Assembly (NCBI RefSeq): GCF_027596085.1 | Contig: NC_072454.1 | Coordinates: 21,697,741-21,761,740 of the forward strand | DNA length: 64,000 nucleotides | Direction of reading: 5' to 3' | Source: Anoplopoma fimbria | Taxonomy: Eukaryota > Chordata > Actinopteri > Perciformes > Anoplopomatidae | Shown: positions 27,545 to 38,940 of the stretch, in pieces | How positions within the stretch are numbered: position 1 is the stretch's first letter | How the letters are laid out: each line of letters opens with the position of its first letter | Made by a program: the position numbers and the translations under genes | Notes under the pieces: model-generated | Seen by the model: the letters and a program-made list of their open reading frames with translations, nothing else | Databases searched by the model: none | What the model was told of the DNA's origin: nothing

Positions 27545-28970
27545 GGTTACACAGCTCGGATGTCAGAGTCAGCAGGTGAGGCGGAGGTGCAGGTAGCTGG
27601 AAACATCTGGAGGTGGAGGTTCAAGCTGCACCTTTCTGCTAGTATCTGAAGGTGGAGATGAAGACTGCAGGAAGAATCTGAAGAATCTGGAACAGGTTGT
27701 AGGTGGAGCTTTCTCTCACAACATGCTGGTGGTGGTGGAGGTTGTAGGTGGAGGTTTGGGTTACAGTGGTCAGAATCTTCAGGTGGAGGTTAATGACAGA
27801 GGACCTAGGTACCTGTTAGTATTTGAAGGTGTAGACGGAGGCTGATGGGTTGCTGGTTAGGGATGCAGTTTGGAACTGTAAGAGGCTGAAGGTGGAGCAG
27901 GAGTCTGGAGTTGTCTAACAGAACCAACAGGTGGAGGCCAGGGCTGTAGACTGCTGGGGAAGGATGGAGGAGGCTGGAGGTTGAGGTTCGAGCTGCAGCC
28001 GTCTGCCAGAATGTGTAGGTGGAGGCAGTGGCTCTTGAGTCTGGCAGAGGGCTTCAACCTGAACCGCAGTTGGAGGCAGTGGCTTCATGTTGCTGGTGGA
28101 GGCTGGAGGTGGAGATTAAGGTTACAACTGCCTCCCAAAGTCTGCAGGTGAAGGCGGCAACTACAGGTTGCTGGCGGAGGCTGTAGGTGGAGATCTGGTT
28201 TGCAGCTGTCTGCCAGCAATCTACAGGTGGAGGCATTGGCTTTAGGTTGCTGGCAGAGGCTGTAGGCGGAGGTTCTGGTTGCAGCTTTCTACCAAAATGT
28301 GCAGATGGAGGCGGCAGCTACCGATTCTGTCAGAAGGCTGCAACCTGAACTGTAGTTGGAGGCGGTGGTTTCAGGTTGCTGGTGAAGGCTGTAGGTGGAG
28401 GTTGGAGTAGCAGCTGTCTGCCACAATCTGCAGGTGGAGGCAGCATGTGCAGATTGCTGGCAGAGGCTGTGGTTGTAGGTTGTAGGTGGAGGTTCAGCAT
28501 GCAGCTGTCTGCCAGAATCTGCAGGTGGAGGCAGCACCTGCAGTTTACTGGCAGAGGCTGTAGGCGGAGGTTCTGGTTGCAGCTTTCTACCAGAATGTGC
28601 AGGTGGAGGCGGCAGCTGCCGATTCTGTCAGAAGGCTGCAACCTGAACCGTAGTTGGAGGCGGTGGTTTCAGGTTGCTGGCGAAGGCTTTAGGTGGAGGT
28701 TGGACTTGCAGCTGTCTACCACAATCTGCAGGTGGAGGCGGCACCTGCAGTTTACTGGCAGAGGCTGTAGGTGGAGGTTTGGAGCTGTCTGCAGGTGCTG
28801 TCTGTAGGTTGCTGGCAAAGGCAGAGGTGGATCTGGTTGCAGCTTACTGAAAAAGGCCCTAGTTGGAGGTTGGCAGAGGCTGTACATTTAAGGTGGATGT
28901 TTTCAGGTGGATGGTGGAGGCTGTAGGTGGAGCATGGAACAAGAGTGTGCATGGAACAAGAGTGTGCTGC
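27545..28970. repeat. GC-rich VNTR with 298-bp higher-order period
   Basis: Monomers of about 100 bp carry GCAGGTGGAGGCGGCAGCTG, GGTTGCTGGCAGAGGCTGT and CTGTCTGCCAGAATCTG. A block beginning TGGCAGAGGCTGTAGGCGGA recurs at 28251 and 28549, giving a 298-bp period of three monomers. Long open frames on both strands come from the repeat and are not genes. Partial units reappear at 33258-33317 and 33846-33935. Confidence 0.9.
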
Positions 28971-29039
28971 ATTTACTGATTCAAAAAGGAGAATTATGAA
29001 TCAATCCTGCTTTTGATTTGAGTTGTGTGACTCATTAAG

Positions 29040-29310
29040 AAGACTTAAAGTATAGAAATACTTAACTTAAACTATGAATAATAATCTTAACTTAAACTTT
29101 TAATTAAAATACTTAAAACTACAAATACTTAACTTAAACTACAAATACTTAACCTAATAATACTTACTTTAAACTTCAAAATACTTAACTTAAACTTAAA
29201 ATACTTAACTTATACTACAAGAACTTAACTTAAACTACAAATACTTAACTTAATAATACTTAACTTAAACTTATCATTCTTAACTTAAACTACAAATACT
29301 ATTATCACAT
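29040..29310. repeat. AT-rich tandem repeat (ACTTAACTTAAACTACAAAT units)
   Basis: About a dozen imperfect units near 20 bp, directly downstream of the minus-strand gene. Confidence 0.85.
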
Positions 29311-29324
29311 TTCATCTTATTGAG

Positions 29325-29577
29325 CTATTCAGATGTTTTCATCTGAACTCTATCTCTTAGCTCTTTTTGATGGAGGTGTCGTCGGCTTTGGTTCTCCAGA
29401 AGTGTCGACATGGTGAAGCGGAGGATGGACTCCAACCCCGTATGAGACTTCCATGTGGACACGTCCGTCTTCATCAGCTGATGACGTAAACGAGGACGGT
29501 CCAGTCTCTCCCACAGCTTCTGCTTTATACGACGTCCCAGCTCCAAACTGTACGGACGAACCCGGCCAGTCTGGAAC
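29325..29577 (-). pseudogene. Last exon of the unidentified gene, apparent frameshift
   Basis: Acceptor CTCTCACAG on the minus strand. In-phase translation stops near 29325. The alternative frame stops at about 29350 and ends in the basic tail KRAKR. Each frame is protein-like over a different half, the usual sign of an indel. A sequencing error cannot be excluded. Confidence 0.5.
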
Positions 29578-31639
29578 CTGTGAGAGGAGGAAGAAACAGA
29601 AATAAATCATAATTATTCATTAAATTAAAAAGCTTTAATCTGGAAAATAAATCAGTGACATATTTTTAAGTAGCAATTATTGAATAATATAATAATATTC
29701 TGAATGAAAGAGTCAAACATACGTCAGCATATCATCCACCACATGATGGTAGATCTGCCGGTACTCTTCCACAGAGTGGTTGAGGATCGTCAGAGGGCCG
29801 TCGTGGTGCAGTGGAGCAGAGGAGGACTGGGGGCCGGGGGCCACGTTGGAGACCACTGGCAGCTCAGCAGGTGGGATGGTGGACAGAGGCCTTGGGGACA
29901 AAGACAACGGCATGTCATCAGCTGGAGTGGAGGACTGAGGAGACACACTGTTTACCACCTCTGGAGTTTGAGCAGAAGGTTTGGAAGGACGAGCCGCGGA
30001 GGTCCGCTTCCTCTTCTGGGGACGGTTGGCAGTGGGAGCAGAGTGCTGCTGGTTTGGGGTTGAATTCAACACCTGGGGAAGGTGAGCAACACACGAGAGG
30101 ACGTCAAGCTCCAGATTACTAACAGTTAACAGTAGACTGTGTCCCTAAATATTCAATATGTTCTGCCATGTTAACTTTATAATTCTCTGGTTCTTAATGA
30201 TCACATTGTGAACAATCTGGAAGATAAACTTTATTTAAATCCAGAATATGAAAGTCAAATGTCTGACCTGGTTGTCCCTGCAGCATGGACACTGTCTGCA
30301 GGCTGCAGGCTTCCTGTCTCTCTCTGGCCGGCGTGCACTGACTCTCCTTTGTCTCCAGTAGTCGTGGTCTCGCAGGTGGATCGGCTACAAAACACTCACA
30401 TGTTAGAACGAGGCTTCACAAGAACAGGAAACGCAACAAACAGCACTGAAGAATGTGAACTTCATAACACAATGTTCTGCAGTAAAATTTAAATTTTCCC
30501 CTGAAATATGACGTTAGTTTTACAACCATGTAGCCTGTTAGTCCTGTCAACACATGGAGTTCTGTTGTTCCCTAAAATGTCCCCGTAAAAGGGACACATT
30601 AATCTGCCAGGGGGCCCGGAGATAAAAACATGCTACTGGTCCTCTATTAACTCCTGATCCGCACACACTCTGATCAATGTGTTCAGTTTATTTGTGCTGA
30701 TTAAACACATTAATTTAGGAATATGCAACACGTCAGTGAAATAAAAAGAGACACAGGGGTCGTCTTCAGGACAAAGTCAGGTCATAAAGCAGAACCCACC
30801 TTAAGGCCCTTATAATATCAGTATCTGTTATGTTTTAATGCTTCATATTCATACAAAATAATCAATTCAATGAACACAAACAATAAGTTTTGTTTGGATA
30901 TATAAGGTCACAAATCTGCTGGGAATTAAAGGCCTCTATAGTTGAAGTACTATGACTAGTATGACTACACTTAAATTCACAGTATCACTGTGTATCTCAG
31001 CTGGGAGCTGCTGATACATATTTGTGATATTAATTGTGTTATAATATATATATTAAGATAACATTTATATCAGAAAGGCAGCCATTATTATGAGTAGTTT
31101 GGTCTTTTTTAGTGATTAGATGAATTGATCCGGTTCAGTCCAGTTCTGACAGTAAACTAATGACTTTCTACATTGTTTATAACAATGAACTAATCATGAT
31201 TTCTGCTTCAATATTAATATTAATATCTATTCCATGTGACCCCGGGGTGGGTTCAGTGTTCATGAGTCTGTTAACAAAGTATCAGTGAACTATGAGGCCC
31301 TGAACGCCTCAACGGTAAAACACAGAGAAAACAAGGTAGACTTTAAAGAGTTCAAATCTCACATTCTCCATGATGGAAGTCAGTTGTGTCTCTGTGAGTC
31401 TTTAGTTTAGTCGGGAAGCAAAAAGTCTTCAGTAGAGGAGATAATCTTTGAGAAAATGTCGATTGAAACTCGTGAACAAACTTTTCTTGACCGTCTGAGG
31501 TTTTGTTTTCGTTCAAATGATGAACTTCTGTAAATGCTGCACCTGAAGATGAAACCATAGCAACGATGGAATCCTTGACGGCCATTTTGTTACGAGCGTT
31601 CTTACAGTCACATCTCACCTCTGTAATGTAAAGTTTCAT
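29325..31639 (-). CDS. Unidentified four-exon gene, possibly decayed at its 3' end
   Basis: Minus-strand exons are 31639-31619 (ATG, MKLYITE, donor GTGAGA), 30384-30268, 30072-29723 and 29577 to about 29325. Splice phases agree throughout (0/0, 0/0, 2/2). Exon 2 is Arg-rich and ends with CRQCPCCRDNQ, a possible small zinc-binding or redox motif. Exon 3 is Ser/Pro-rich with a basic RPQKRKRT cluster that could be a nuclear signal, then VEEYRQIYHHVVDDML. Exon 4 begins GRVRPYSLELGRRIKQKLWE. In exon 4 the in-phase frame becomes unlike a protein after about WERLDRP, whereas another frame continues sensibly (HMEVSYGVGVHPPL ... PPSKRAKR, stop). I infer a small indel near 29500-29520. I do not recognise the family and assign no function. 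The long first intron makes exon 1 the least certain. Confidence 0.55.
29723..30072 (-). CDS. Unidentified gene, exon 3
   Basis: 350 nt between a minus-strand acceptor (CTTCCCCAG) and donor (GTATGT). It is open throughout in one phase: 116 codons plus two bases. Low-complexity Ser/Pro/Thr sequence is followed by a more ordered C-terminal YRQIYHHVVDDML. Confidence 0.6.
30268..30384 (-). CDS. Unidentified gene, exon 2
   Basis: 117 nt, exactly 39 codons, phase 0 at both ends, between TTTGTAG and GTCAGA on the minus strand. It has four cysteines within seven residues (CRQCPCC). Confidence 0.55.
31619..31639 (-). CDS. Unidentified gene, candidate first exon
   Basis: ATG followed by six codons and a strong donor (GAG|GTGAGA) in phase 0, compatible with exon 2. 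It is very short and separated by a 1.2-kb intron. A continuous 95-codon frame also reads through the donor, so the splice is inferred. Confidence 0.35.
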
Positions 31640-31799
31640 CCACTCAGCCTGCTAAAGCCCTGAGATCAAGTCCACATCTGACTAGGAAGAAATGACGAGC
31701 TCCTTTATTACAGACGGCTCGTTTGTAGCTTTAACTGACGGACGCGCGCGCACACAGACATCAGCAGTAAAACATATTCACGTCTATTACAGATTAAAA

Positions 31800-33240
31800 T
31801 GCTCATCAAAGTGTGTAACATGTCAGAATATATTTACATCACTGGGTCTCAATGTAATCCACGTTTCTACTGATGTTCTATTTGTTCACTGTTTATATGT
31901 AACCTAATATTATTCATTTTAATTATGAGTTCATTAAATACTCGTAGTCATCACACAGCAGCAGAGTCCATAAATGTGTCTCCAATTCTTAACGTGCACG
32001 TGGCATGAAGACTGAAATCTTTATTATTCTAACTCAAGCATCCTTCTAGTTAAATCTATAATCATGGAGGAGTCAGATATTCATTTATATTTATGAATCA
32101 TATTCAAGACAAGTTGCCCACAGTAACTTAACTTGAATTCTTTACACTCTTATAATGCTAACGATGGATTTAAAGTGTTGTGTTGTGTATGTGATGGTGG
32201 ATTAATATTGAGCAAAACAACTGAGTGGGCCCTCCACTATACCTAATATTGTGGACTTTGTTGTCTTTTAGAGAAGCCCTGTTTTATGATCAGTCGGGGT
32301 CCAGCAGTGAACTTTTACCCTCAACAGGTTAATGTGACTTCCTGAGCTTCATACAGATGTTATGACAGAGATCATCTATAAACTGGATATCTTAGAGAAA
32401 TAGAGCTAAAAGGAAATCCTGCTGAAGTCTCTTATTGTATTAATGACATTTCAATCAGTCAACAAAGGTCACTTTCCCTTGTTTCCCTCATTATGAACAC
32501 TATTTAAAGAAGCTGGCCTCCTCCAGGATGTCGTAGCAGACCTCCACCACCTGAGGGCGCAGCAGTACCAGACATGTCAGGGAGAGAAGAGTTGAAGTAA
32601 AATCACAACACAAGAGCATTGAGAGCAGATACAAACCTAAGGTGATGAAGGATTTCAGTGGAAGCACCCTTTAATGACCTACTAACATTCATATCTGCAG
32701 ACCTGATGGCTCGTTGTAAAACTAGAGACTGGTGATTCTTTTTAATGATCTACTTAATTCACTTTCTAAAGAGCCAAAGAGCTTTTTCACAGCAGACATG
32801 TTGAGTGGTCATAGTGTCTGATCTTAGTAGGAAAAGACCAGGAGTTACTGAGAACATTAACATGGCTGTGTTGTGTTCAAGTGACCCAGTGAGCCAGCAC
32901 TCATTTTGTTATTCACACAATCAAAACGTCTTCTGTGAAAAAGGTTCATCAAGTCAAAACTATTACTACAAATAATGCTAATATCTAAAATAATCATGAG
33001 CCCCTCAGTGATGAAGGTCACATGTTTTTTTACTATAGAATATAATAGATTATTACAGAACCAGCTCCTGTTGTTAACTAGAACCTTTAGATACAATATG
33101 GAACATCTTTATGACATATCATTGATGGTTTTATTGATCAGCCTTAGTGTTGTCAATATCATAACTTAAAAAGATACCAGTACATATAGGTTATAGCCAG
33201 CATAATGTCATACAGTTGTATTTATAACGTATATATTTAT
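31800..33240. repeat. Right copy of the diverged segmental duplication
   Basis: Collinear with 26290-27000 but longer. It retains about 80 bp around the terminal exon and further AT-rich sequence that the left copy lacks. It leads into VNTR units on its right, as the left copy does. Confidence 0.85.
32500..32550 (-). CDS. Terminal exon of an unidentified gene, right copy
   Basis: The minus-strand acceptor (GCTGCGCCCTCAG) is followed by 17 codons reading VVEVCYDILEEASFFK and TAG. The left copy keeps the last residues and the same stop. No upstream exon is visible before the VNTR and LTR, so the parent gene is broken or lies beyond them. Confidence 0.4.
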   Translation of the reverse strand: MVEVCYDILEEASFFK

Positions 33241-33257
33241 TAAGAGGCACTCCTGCT

Positions 33258-33935
33258 CGAGTTGCAGTTGTCTGCCACAATCTGCAGGTGGAGGTGGCAA
33301 CTGAAGTTTACTGACAGTGTTAGTAACCGTGCTGTTTGAGTTTTTGTTTTTCCAGCAACATGTGCTTTTTGTTTACACTTTGATCATGTGGTGTTGTCAT
33401 GTGTTTTCTGTTTTTGTTTTGAAAAGTCATGTGGCCCTGACTCCACCCTGTCTCTGTTTGTTTTCCCGCCATTTTGTGTGCACACCTGATTTCTGTTTGT
33501 GGTGATTGGTTTGTGGGTATTTAAGTCCGGTGTGCCTTGGAGTCTCTGCCAGATCGTGCCAGTTAATTCCTGAGCCTTTCCAGCGTTCCGTAAATCTTGT
33601 TATATTCTGTCTGCCTGTGATTTTTGACCTTTGCCTGATTTTGACCTGCCCTGTTTGGATTCTGTGTTTTGGATACCTTTGCCTTGGACTCTGCTCTGAC
33701 TTTTTGGATTGTTTGACCTCTGCCTGCCTATTGACTACGAGACTGTTTTTGCCCTTTGGATTGTTGCTTGAGAACTAAATTAAATCTACTCTGAACCAAG
33801 AGCTGTGTGTCTGCTAGTGGGTCCTTTTCTACTGAATCCCTAACAGACAGAGGCTGTAGGTGGAGGTTTGGAGGTTGCAGGTGGAACGGGGTTATTCAGG
33901 TTTAGCATATTAAAGCAGCTGTCTGCAGATGGAGG
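33258..33935. repeat. VNTR units split by a solo LTR
   Basis: The left part (33258-33317) ends AGTTTACTGACAG and the right part (from 33846) begins GACAGAGGCTGTAGGTGG. Joined without the LTR they give the normal VNTR junction (TTTACTGGCAGAGGCTG in intact units). Confidence 0.85.
33318..33845 (+). mobile_element. Solo LTR of a Ty3/gypsy-type retrotransposon
   Basis: 528 bp with TG...CA ends (TGTTAG ... CTAACA) and a perfect 5-bp target duplication GACAG on both sides (33313-33317, 33846-33850). It has a TATTTAAG box at 33518-33525 and an ATTAAA signal at 33779-33784. The sequence style (GCCAGATCGTGCCAG, CTTTCCAGCGTTCCG, CTACGAGACTG) resembles fish gypsy LTRs. No internal region remains, so it arose by LTR-LTR recombination. 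Confidence 0.9.
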
Positions 33936-35380
33936 CTAGGACAGCAGATGTTTTGTTTATTTAGTTATTTGTTTCATGTTTGAAGTAAATAAATACATAT
34001 AAATTAAACTAAATGTTCAGCATTTTCTCCTTTCCTTTCCTTTGGTAAGGTCCAGTGAGATAGGAAAGGAAGCATTGAAGCACCTTTCCTCAGCATGTAA
34101 AGGATTCAAAAAGCTCTTATCATGGAGGACTCTTAGATCCTTCAGACTCATTTCACTCAATGAGGAACCTTCCTGAGCTAAACAGACTATTGGACTGCAG
34201 CCTGAGGTCCAGTCCCAGGGTCCCCCTAAGGCCTTAGACCCTGAACCCTCAGGAACTGAACCTACGTCACCTGGTAAATGTTTAAGTGTGAGAGGCTGAA
34301 GGGCTTGAAATGGTATAAATAGGAATGTGACCCATCCTGTTAACTTGACGACATCATAACATGTCATGAACAACTGTGGGTATTTTCTGGTGGGCTTTTG
34401 ACTCCCTGGGTGACGGCCACAGGACCTCTGCCAGGGCTGGTGGGTCTTGTGTTGCTGTAGTGTGTTGTGTTGTCTGTCTTTCTGGGTTCCTGGTTCCTGA
34501 TTGCTTAGAGCTTGAGGCCATCAACAAATTGGAGTCAGCTGACCTCTGCTTCCAGTCTGTAAGCTCTGCCCTGCCCCATCCTTTTCCCCTGGAACCACCT
34601 TGTGCTACGTTGGACATTTGATTTGCTGTATTCTTTATTTTTCACTACCTTAGTTAACCTGACAGTTTGTTTCCCTGCTCGTATCCTTTGTTAGAATTCA
34701 CATTTGTTAAACTATTTAAATCTTTGTTAAATGAAACTTCTTTCTTTAGTTAATCCCTCACGGGTGCTTCCATATTTTGCTGTGGTCTCAGAGCCGGACC
34801 AGAACAAATTAAGGGCTCGAACTATTTCAGATTTAAGCGGTGAGTATAGTTGATCGATGAGGTTTTGTTGGTAAGACCTTCATTGTTGACTCATCTTGTA
34901 ATGTGGAGCGCTTTGCTGTAGGTTCTCTCCTTCCCTACGGTGATGTGGGCGGGGTGACGTAGTAGTAGTGGGTTCCTGTGTGGTGACGTCAGGTCCAGGG
35001 ACTCCAAGGAGTTGTTTTCTCATATTTTCTCTAGTTTAGTGTTGTCGGGTCACAGGATCATGTTGTGTCTCTTTAAATCTCTTTTTTCTGCAAAATAGTC
35101 TCGGGACTAGAGGGGGGATGTTTTGACCTCTTTTGAGGCAAAGATGTGGAGCCGACTCCCCTGTAGGAATATCATGTTTCTCCTTTGGGATGGGTTCACT
35201 TATGAATATAATGTGTGTCATTTATTGTGATGGACAAATGATGTGTGAATGTGAACTCAGATGGAGAGCACTGCGTATTAACTTGTCTGTTTTACTGAAC
35301 ACTTGTTCTACACTCTGATTACAGATTACATAACAGAAAACTAAATCAACAGCGCCTCCATAGGTAAGGCATTAGTTACT
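33936..35380. other. Gene-free stretch, probably retroelement-derived
   Basis: No exon is recognised. The segment 34360-34830 has LTR-like composition (AGAGCCGGACCAGAACAAAT near its end), but I could not define both termini or a target duplication. Confidence 0.4.
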
Positions 35381-35439
35381 ACACACCCCAGTGTGGGTCA
35401 AAAGTGGTTGCGAGCAGTTGACTCTGGAGCACGTCGTAG

Positions 35440-35870
35440 TTTTGGCAGTGTTGCCAAGACATCCTGTTTTCATTTTTGGCCTTTGTTATGAGAGACGTGG
35501 CAACTTCCATCAAGACTTGCCACACCTGTCAGTTGAGACTAATCAAAAAATAAACGTGACATTCAAACTATTAGCAAGTTTAATTGTGGATTTCGTGGGC
35601 CCCCTTCCTCGTTCAAAGTCCAATGCTATGTATTAGTTGACAGTTATGTGTCAGTTGGCCAGGTACCCAGATGCATATCCGTTACGCGCACTGACGGCAA
35701 AATCAGTTGTGCTCTAAACCAGTTAATTTCAATCTTTGGGATACCAAAAATCCTCCAGAGTGACCAAGGGTCAAAATTTTCCTCATGTTTGTTTGCACAG
35801 GTGTTAAAAAAACTGAGTGTCAAGCATAACCAGTCCTCTGCATACCATGTGGAGAGTCAAGACTTTAAAA
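35440..35870 (+). mobile_element. Decayed gypsy-type integrase fragment
   Basis: Short plus-strand frames carry pieces of an integrase core: a CHTCQ half of the zinc finger, then VDFVGPLPRSKSNAMY with the first catalytic Asp, QSDQGSKFSS with the second, and SAYHVESQ with the Glu. Stops and frameshifts separate the pieces. No reverse transcriptase is seen next to it. Confidence 0.75.
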
Positions 35871-35889
35871 TCGCTGTAACGTGCTAACT

Positions 35890-37640
35890 GTGTGCAGATG
35901 AATCACACAGATCATACTGTTCGTGGGCTGTTGGCTGCTTTGCAAGATAATTGGACCGGACCAGAACACTAATGACTGGACATTGACCAGCAGGATACTG
36001 GGCTGAGGTGTGCGGTGTTTCCGGGTCCTCGGCCTGTTCTGAACACCAGAGCATCTTCCCCAATTTCTCTTTGTGTTGCTGCTTCCTTTGTTTTGGCCCC
36101 TGTTAGCCAGCAGGATCTCTCCCAGCCGGTTTGGATAGATATACACTGAGTAACTTAAAGTCTGATGTTTATAAGAGTCTGGCGATCATAGGAAGTGTTA
36201 ACCCGAGTGGTCTGTGCAAAAAAAGTCACTGAGTAGTGCAAAGAAAATGAGATATGAACACATTTTAACTATTTTGAGACCGTTTGGGACTAATCGTCAT
36301 GAAAAAAAATAATGTTAATGCCCTTTAATCAGACCCCCTCCTCTTCTCTCACTACAGCGTCTTCAGATTTAATTTTTTAGGTAACCTCTGTGTAGCATTA
36401 CAATCACAGCACAGCTAATGTAACCGGCGTGGACGTGGTTTCATCTTTCAGCCCTTTGCCAACTGTTTTTTGGAAAATTATGCAGTGGGTGGACTAAGCT
36501 CAGACCTGGAGGTGAAGCTACACTTTAACAACCAGAACCACCAACCTCACCGGGTACTTTACAGTAACTGCTCACTGCTCCTTAATCTAGGATGGGTTAA
36601 ATGCACCGACTAAATTTCACCATGCTGTCTACAATGTGTGACAATAAAAGTTTGAGGGTTATATTATACAGCGACCAGGAATCTAAAATTAAATACATTT
36701 TTTTGTTGATAATCACTCAACATATTATTATATAACCAATAAATATTGTATTGTTTCACTGTTTATACATACTTATACAGCAGAACAACTGTTAGAAGTT
36801 AAACCTAAATACAGTATTGTGATTTTTATCTATGCATGTCTGCAAATCATGGAAATATTGATAATTTACAGTCTGAAAAGTTTATTTAATAAATGTTTGA
36901 TGTTATACAAACAAATGAGATGCTGTGTGAAAGCTGCACATCAACACTTTGAACTGGATCTCTCAGCTTGACATAAATAAAGTTATGTCACTATAAATAG
37001 AACACACTCAGTGTGTTCACTGATGAAGAGACTGACTGAGCGTTGCTTTACTAGTTTCCGTGTAGGTTTACCGACGCTTACGTTTGCATTGAGGTGCTGT
37101 GATAGAAATTAATAAAAAAATGTAGTAAACAAAAGTAGTTTCTGATCTACTTTTAAGTGAGCTCTGTGACTTTCAAACACAAAATGTTGTTAACAGTTAC
37201 TCTAAAGTGATAAAGTTGATTTTTTTTTTGTATACCAGCTGCTTAGAGAGTTTACTATATGATCAGTATTTAGTACATTCTGTGTACAATTATAGATTTG
37301 AGACACAGACTCTGGTGTTGTTCATCCAGCCGGGGGCGTCCTCTCACTGCACATCGAGTCCCAGAGTCCTGGAAAAACTGAAGAAGTTTAAACTAATGAT
37401 TCAAACTTATTATTATCTTTAATTTAATAACACTTTGACATAAACAGAGGCACTGTTTAGTCCTGAAATGTAATGAGATTTTATGTTTGAATAAATAAAT
37501 AAACTGACAGTGTGTGTAGGGGTGGTTATATGCAGTATGTCTATATACAGTGTACACATGTCAGTATACAGTGTTGTATACAGTGTGCAGGAGTTATATA
37601 ATCATTTAATTTGTAGATATATATAATATATAATTTACAG
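35890..37640. other. Gene-free AT-rich stretch
   Basis: No coding exon recognised. A TATAAATA (36992-36999) is followed at once by a near-palindrome GAACACACTCAGTGTGTTC (37000-37018), which may be chance. Confidence 0.5.
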
Positions 37641-37689
37641 GTACTATGTAATGTAAATGACAGGTAGTGGTTGTTTAGATTTATTGACA

Positions 37690-38050
37690 CTGTGCCTGGT
37701 GTTCATCAGCCTGTGGAAAGAAACTGATCTTGGTCTGGTAGTTTTGGTGAACAGTGTTCTGTAGCGTCTACCAGAGGGGAGAAGTTTTTAACAAGTATGA
37801 GGACAATAACCGTTGTGTCCTCTGTAAATTTCAGGAGCTTAACAGACGAGTCTCCTGAAGTTCAGTCTTTGGTGTAGAGGGAGAAGAGCAGTGGGGAGAG
37901 CACACATCCCTGAGGGACTCCAGGACTGATTGTCAGGGTGCTGGATGTGATTTCCCCAGCCTCACCGCTGCCACCGGTCTGTCAGAAGGTTTGCAATCCA
38001 CCGACAGGTAGAGGATCAGACGGTTAGCTGGGTGACAGTTTAATTTCTCA
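37690..38050 (-). mobile_element. Non-LTR retrotransposon reverse-transcriptase remnant
   Basis: On the minus strand the palm-domain phrase GVPQGCVLSPLLFSLYT is encoded at about 37863-37915. It is followed by a motif reading FTEDTTVI where active elements have FADD (37799-37837), then a C-terminal tail RRYRTLFTKTTRPRS near 37740-37780. Frames are broken and the thumb region is deleted. It is a fossil LINE. Confidence 0.75.
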
Positions 38051-38940
38051 ACAGTAAGTTAATCTGTGTCTACACCGCCTCACTGGTTCACTGTTTTTAT
38101 ACAAATGAAATGATATATGGCTTTGAATTTGTTGACTGTTTTATTTTGAAGATCCCTGCATCCCGTGTTTGGTTTGACTTCCTGTCTGTTTTCCCTCCTC
38201 TTTTCTGTGTATCACCTGTGTTGGATTAGTCTCACCAGCTTTGCTCTGTTCTCTTTGTTTCTTCCACCAATCAGCTGACCTCATGTCTGCCCACCTGTGT
38301 CTTATTGTCTGATTAGTTTTGTGTCTTTTCTAGTGGTTGTCAGTTTGTCGTTCATATTTTGTTGCCGTTTAGTATGTGACACACATACGCATCTTTTTAT
38401 AAAACACATTTAAAAAACAAAGAATGTTGACCAAAGTTCTTTAGAGAGAGATCATTTCAACTAAAACACAGACATAATTGCAATTGAAAAGAGAACAAAA
38501 CATAAAAACAAACATGTATTCACTGATGACTATTTAAAGGCTTAAGAGACAGGTAAAGATATTGATGGAGGGAAAGATCGATTAGTGAGAACTGGTGTAA
38601 CGGGTGTTTTAGGGACCCAGATGCAGCACGACCAACACGAGGAGTAGTTAAAATGAGCTTTATTCAGGACAGTACAAGCAGAGGGAAACCGGGCAAGATC
38701 CAACGCACACGCCGAAGTCCGGCTGGAGAAACGCCAAGCCGTCACAGGAACAGGCACCAGGAGGAGCAGAGGCAAAACTCGTGGTCGGGGATAGAAGGCT
38801 TAGGCGTTTACCAGTGCAGAGACGAGGTAGGAGAATCCAGAACAGACGGGGTCGGTAGCGGGAGATCAGTCCAAAGCTGAATGCGGGAAGGTCTGGCATG
38901 GTGTGGAGAACAATCTGGCAGGGAGTGTGAGTGAGACAGG

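Noticed and set aside
27857..28952. Several 60-140 codon frames on both strands
   Set aside because: They follow the VNTR period and lack starts, splice sites or family motifs; repeat-driven open frames.
34360..34830. Possible additional LTR
   Set aside because: Composition is suggestive, but I could not find TG...CA ends with a target duplication.
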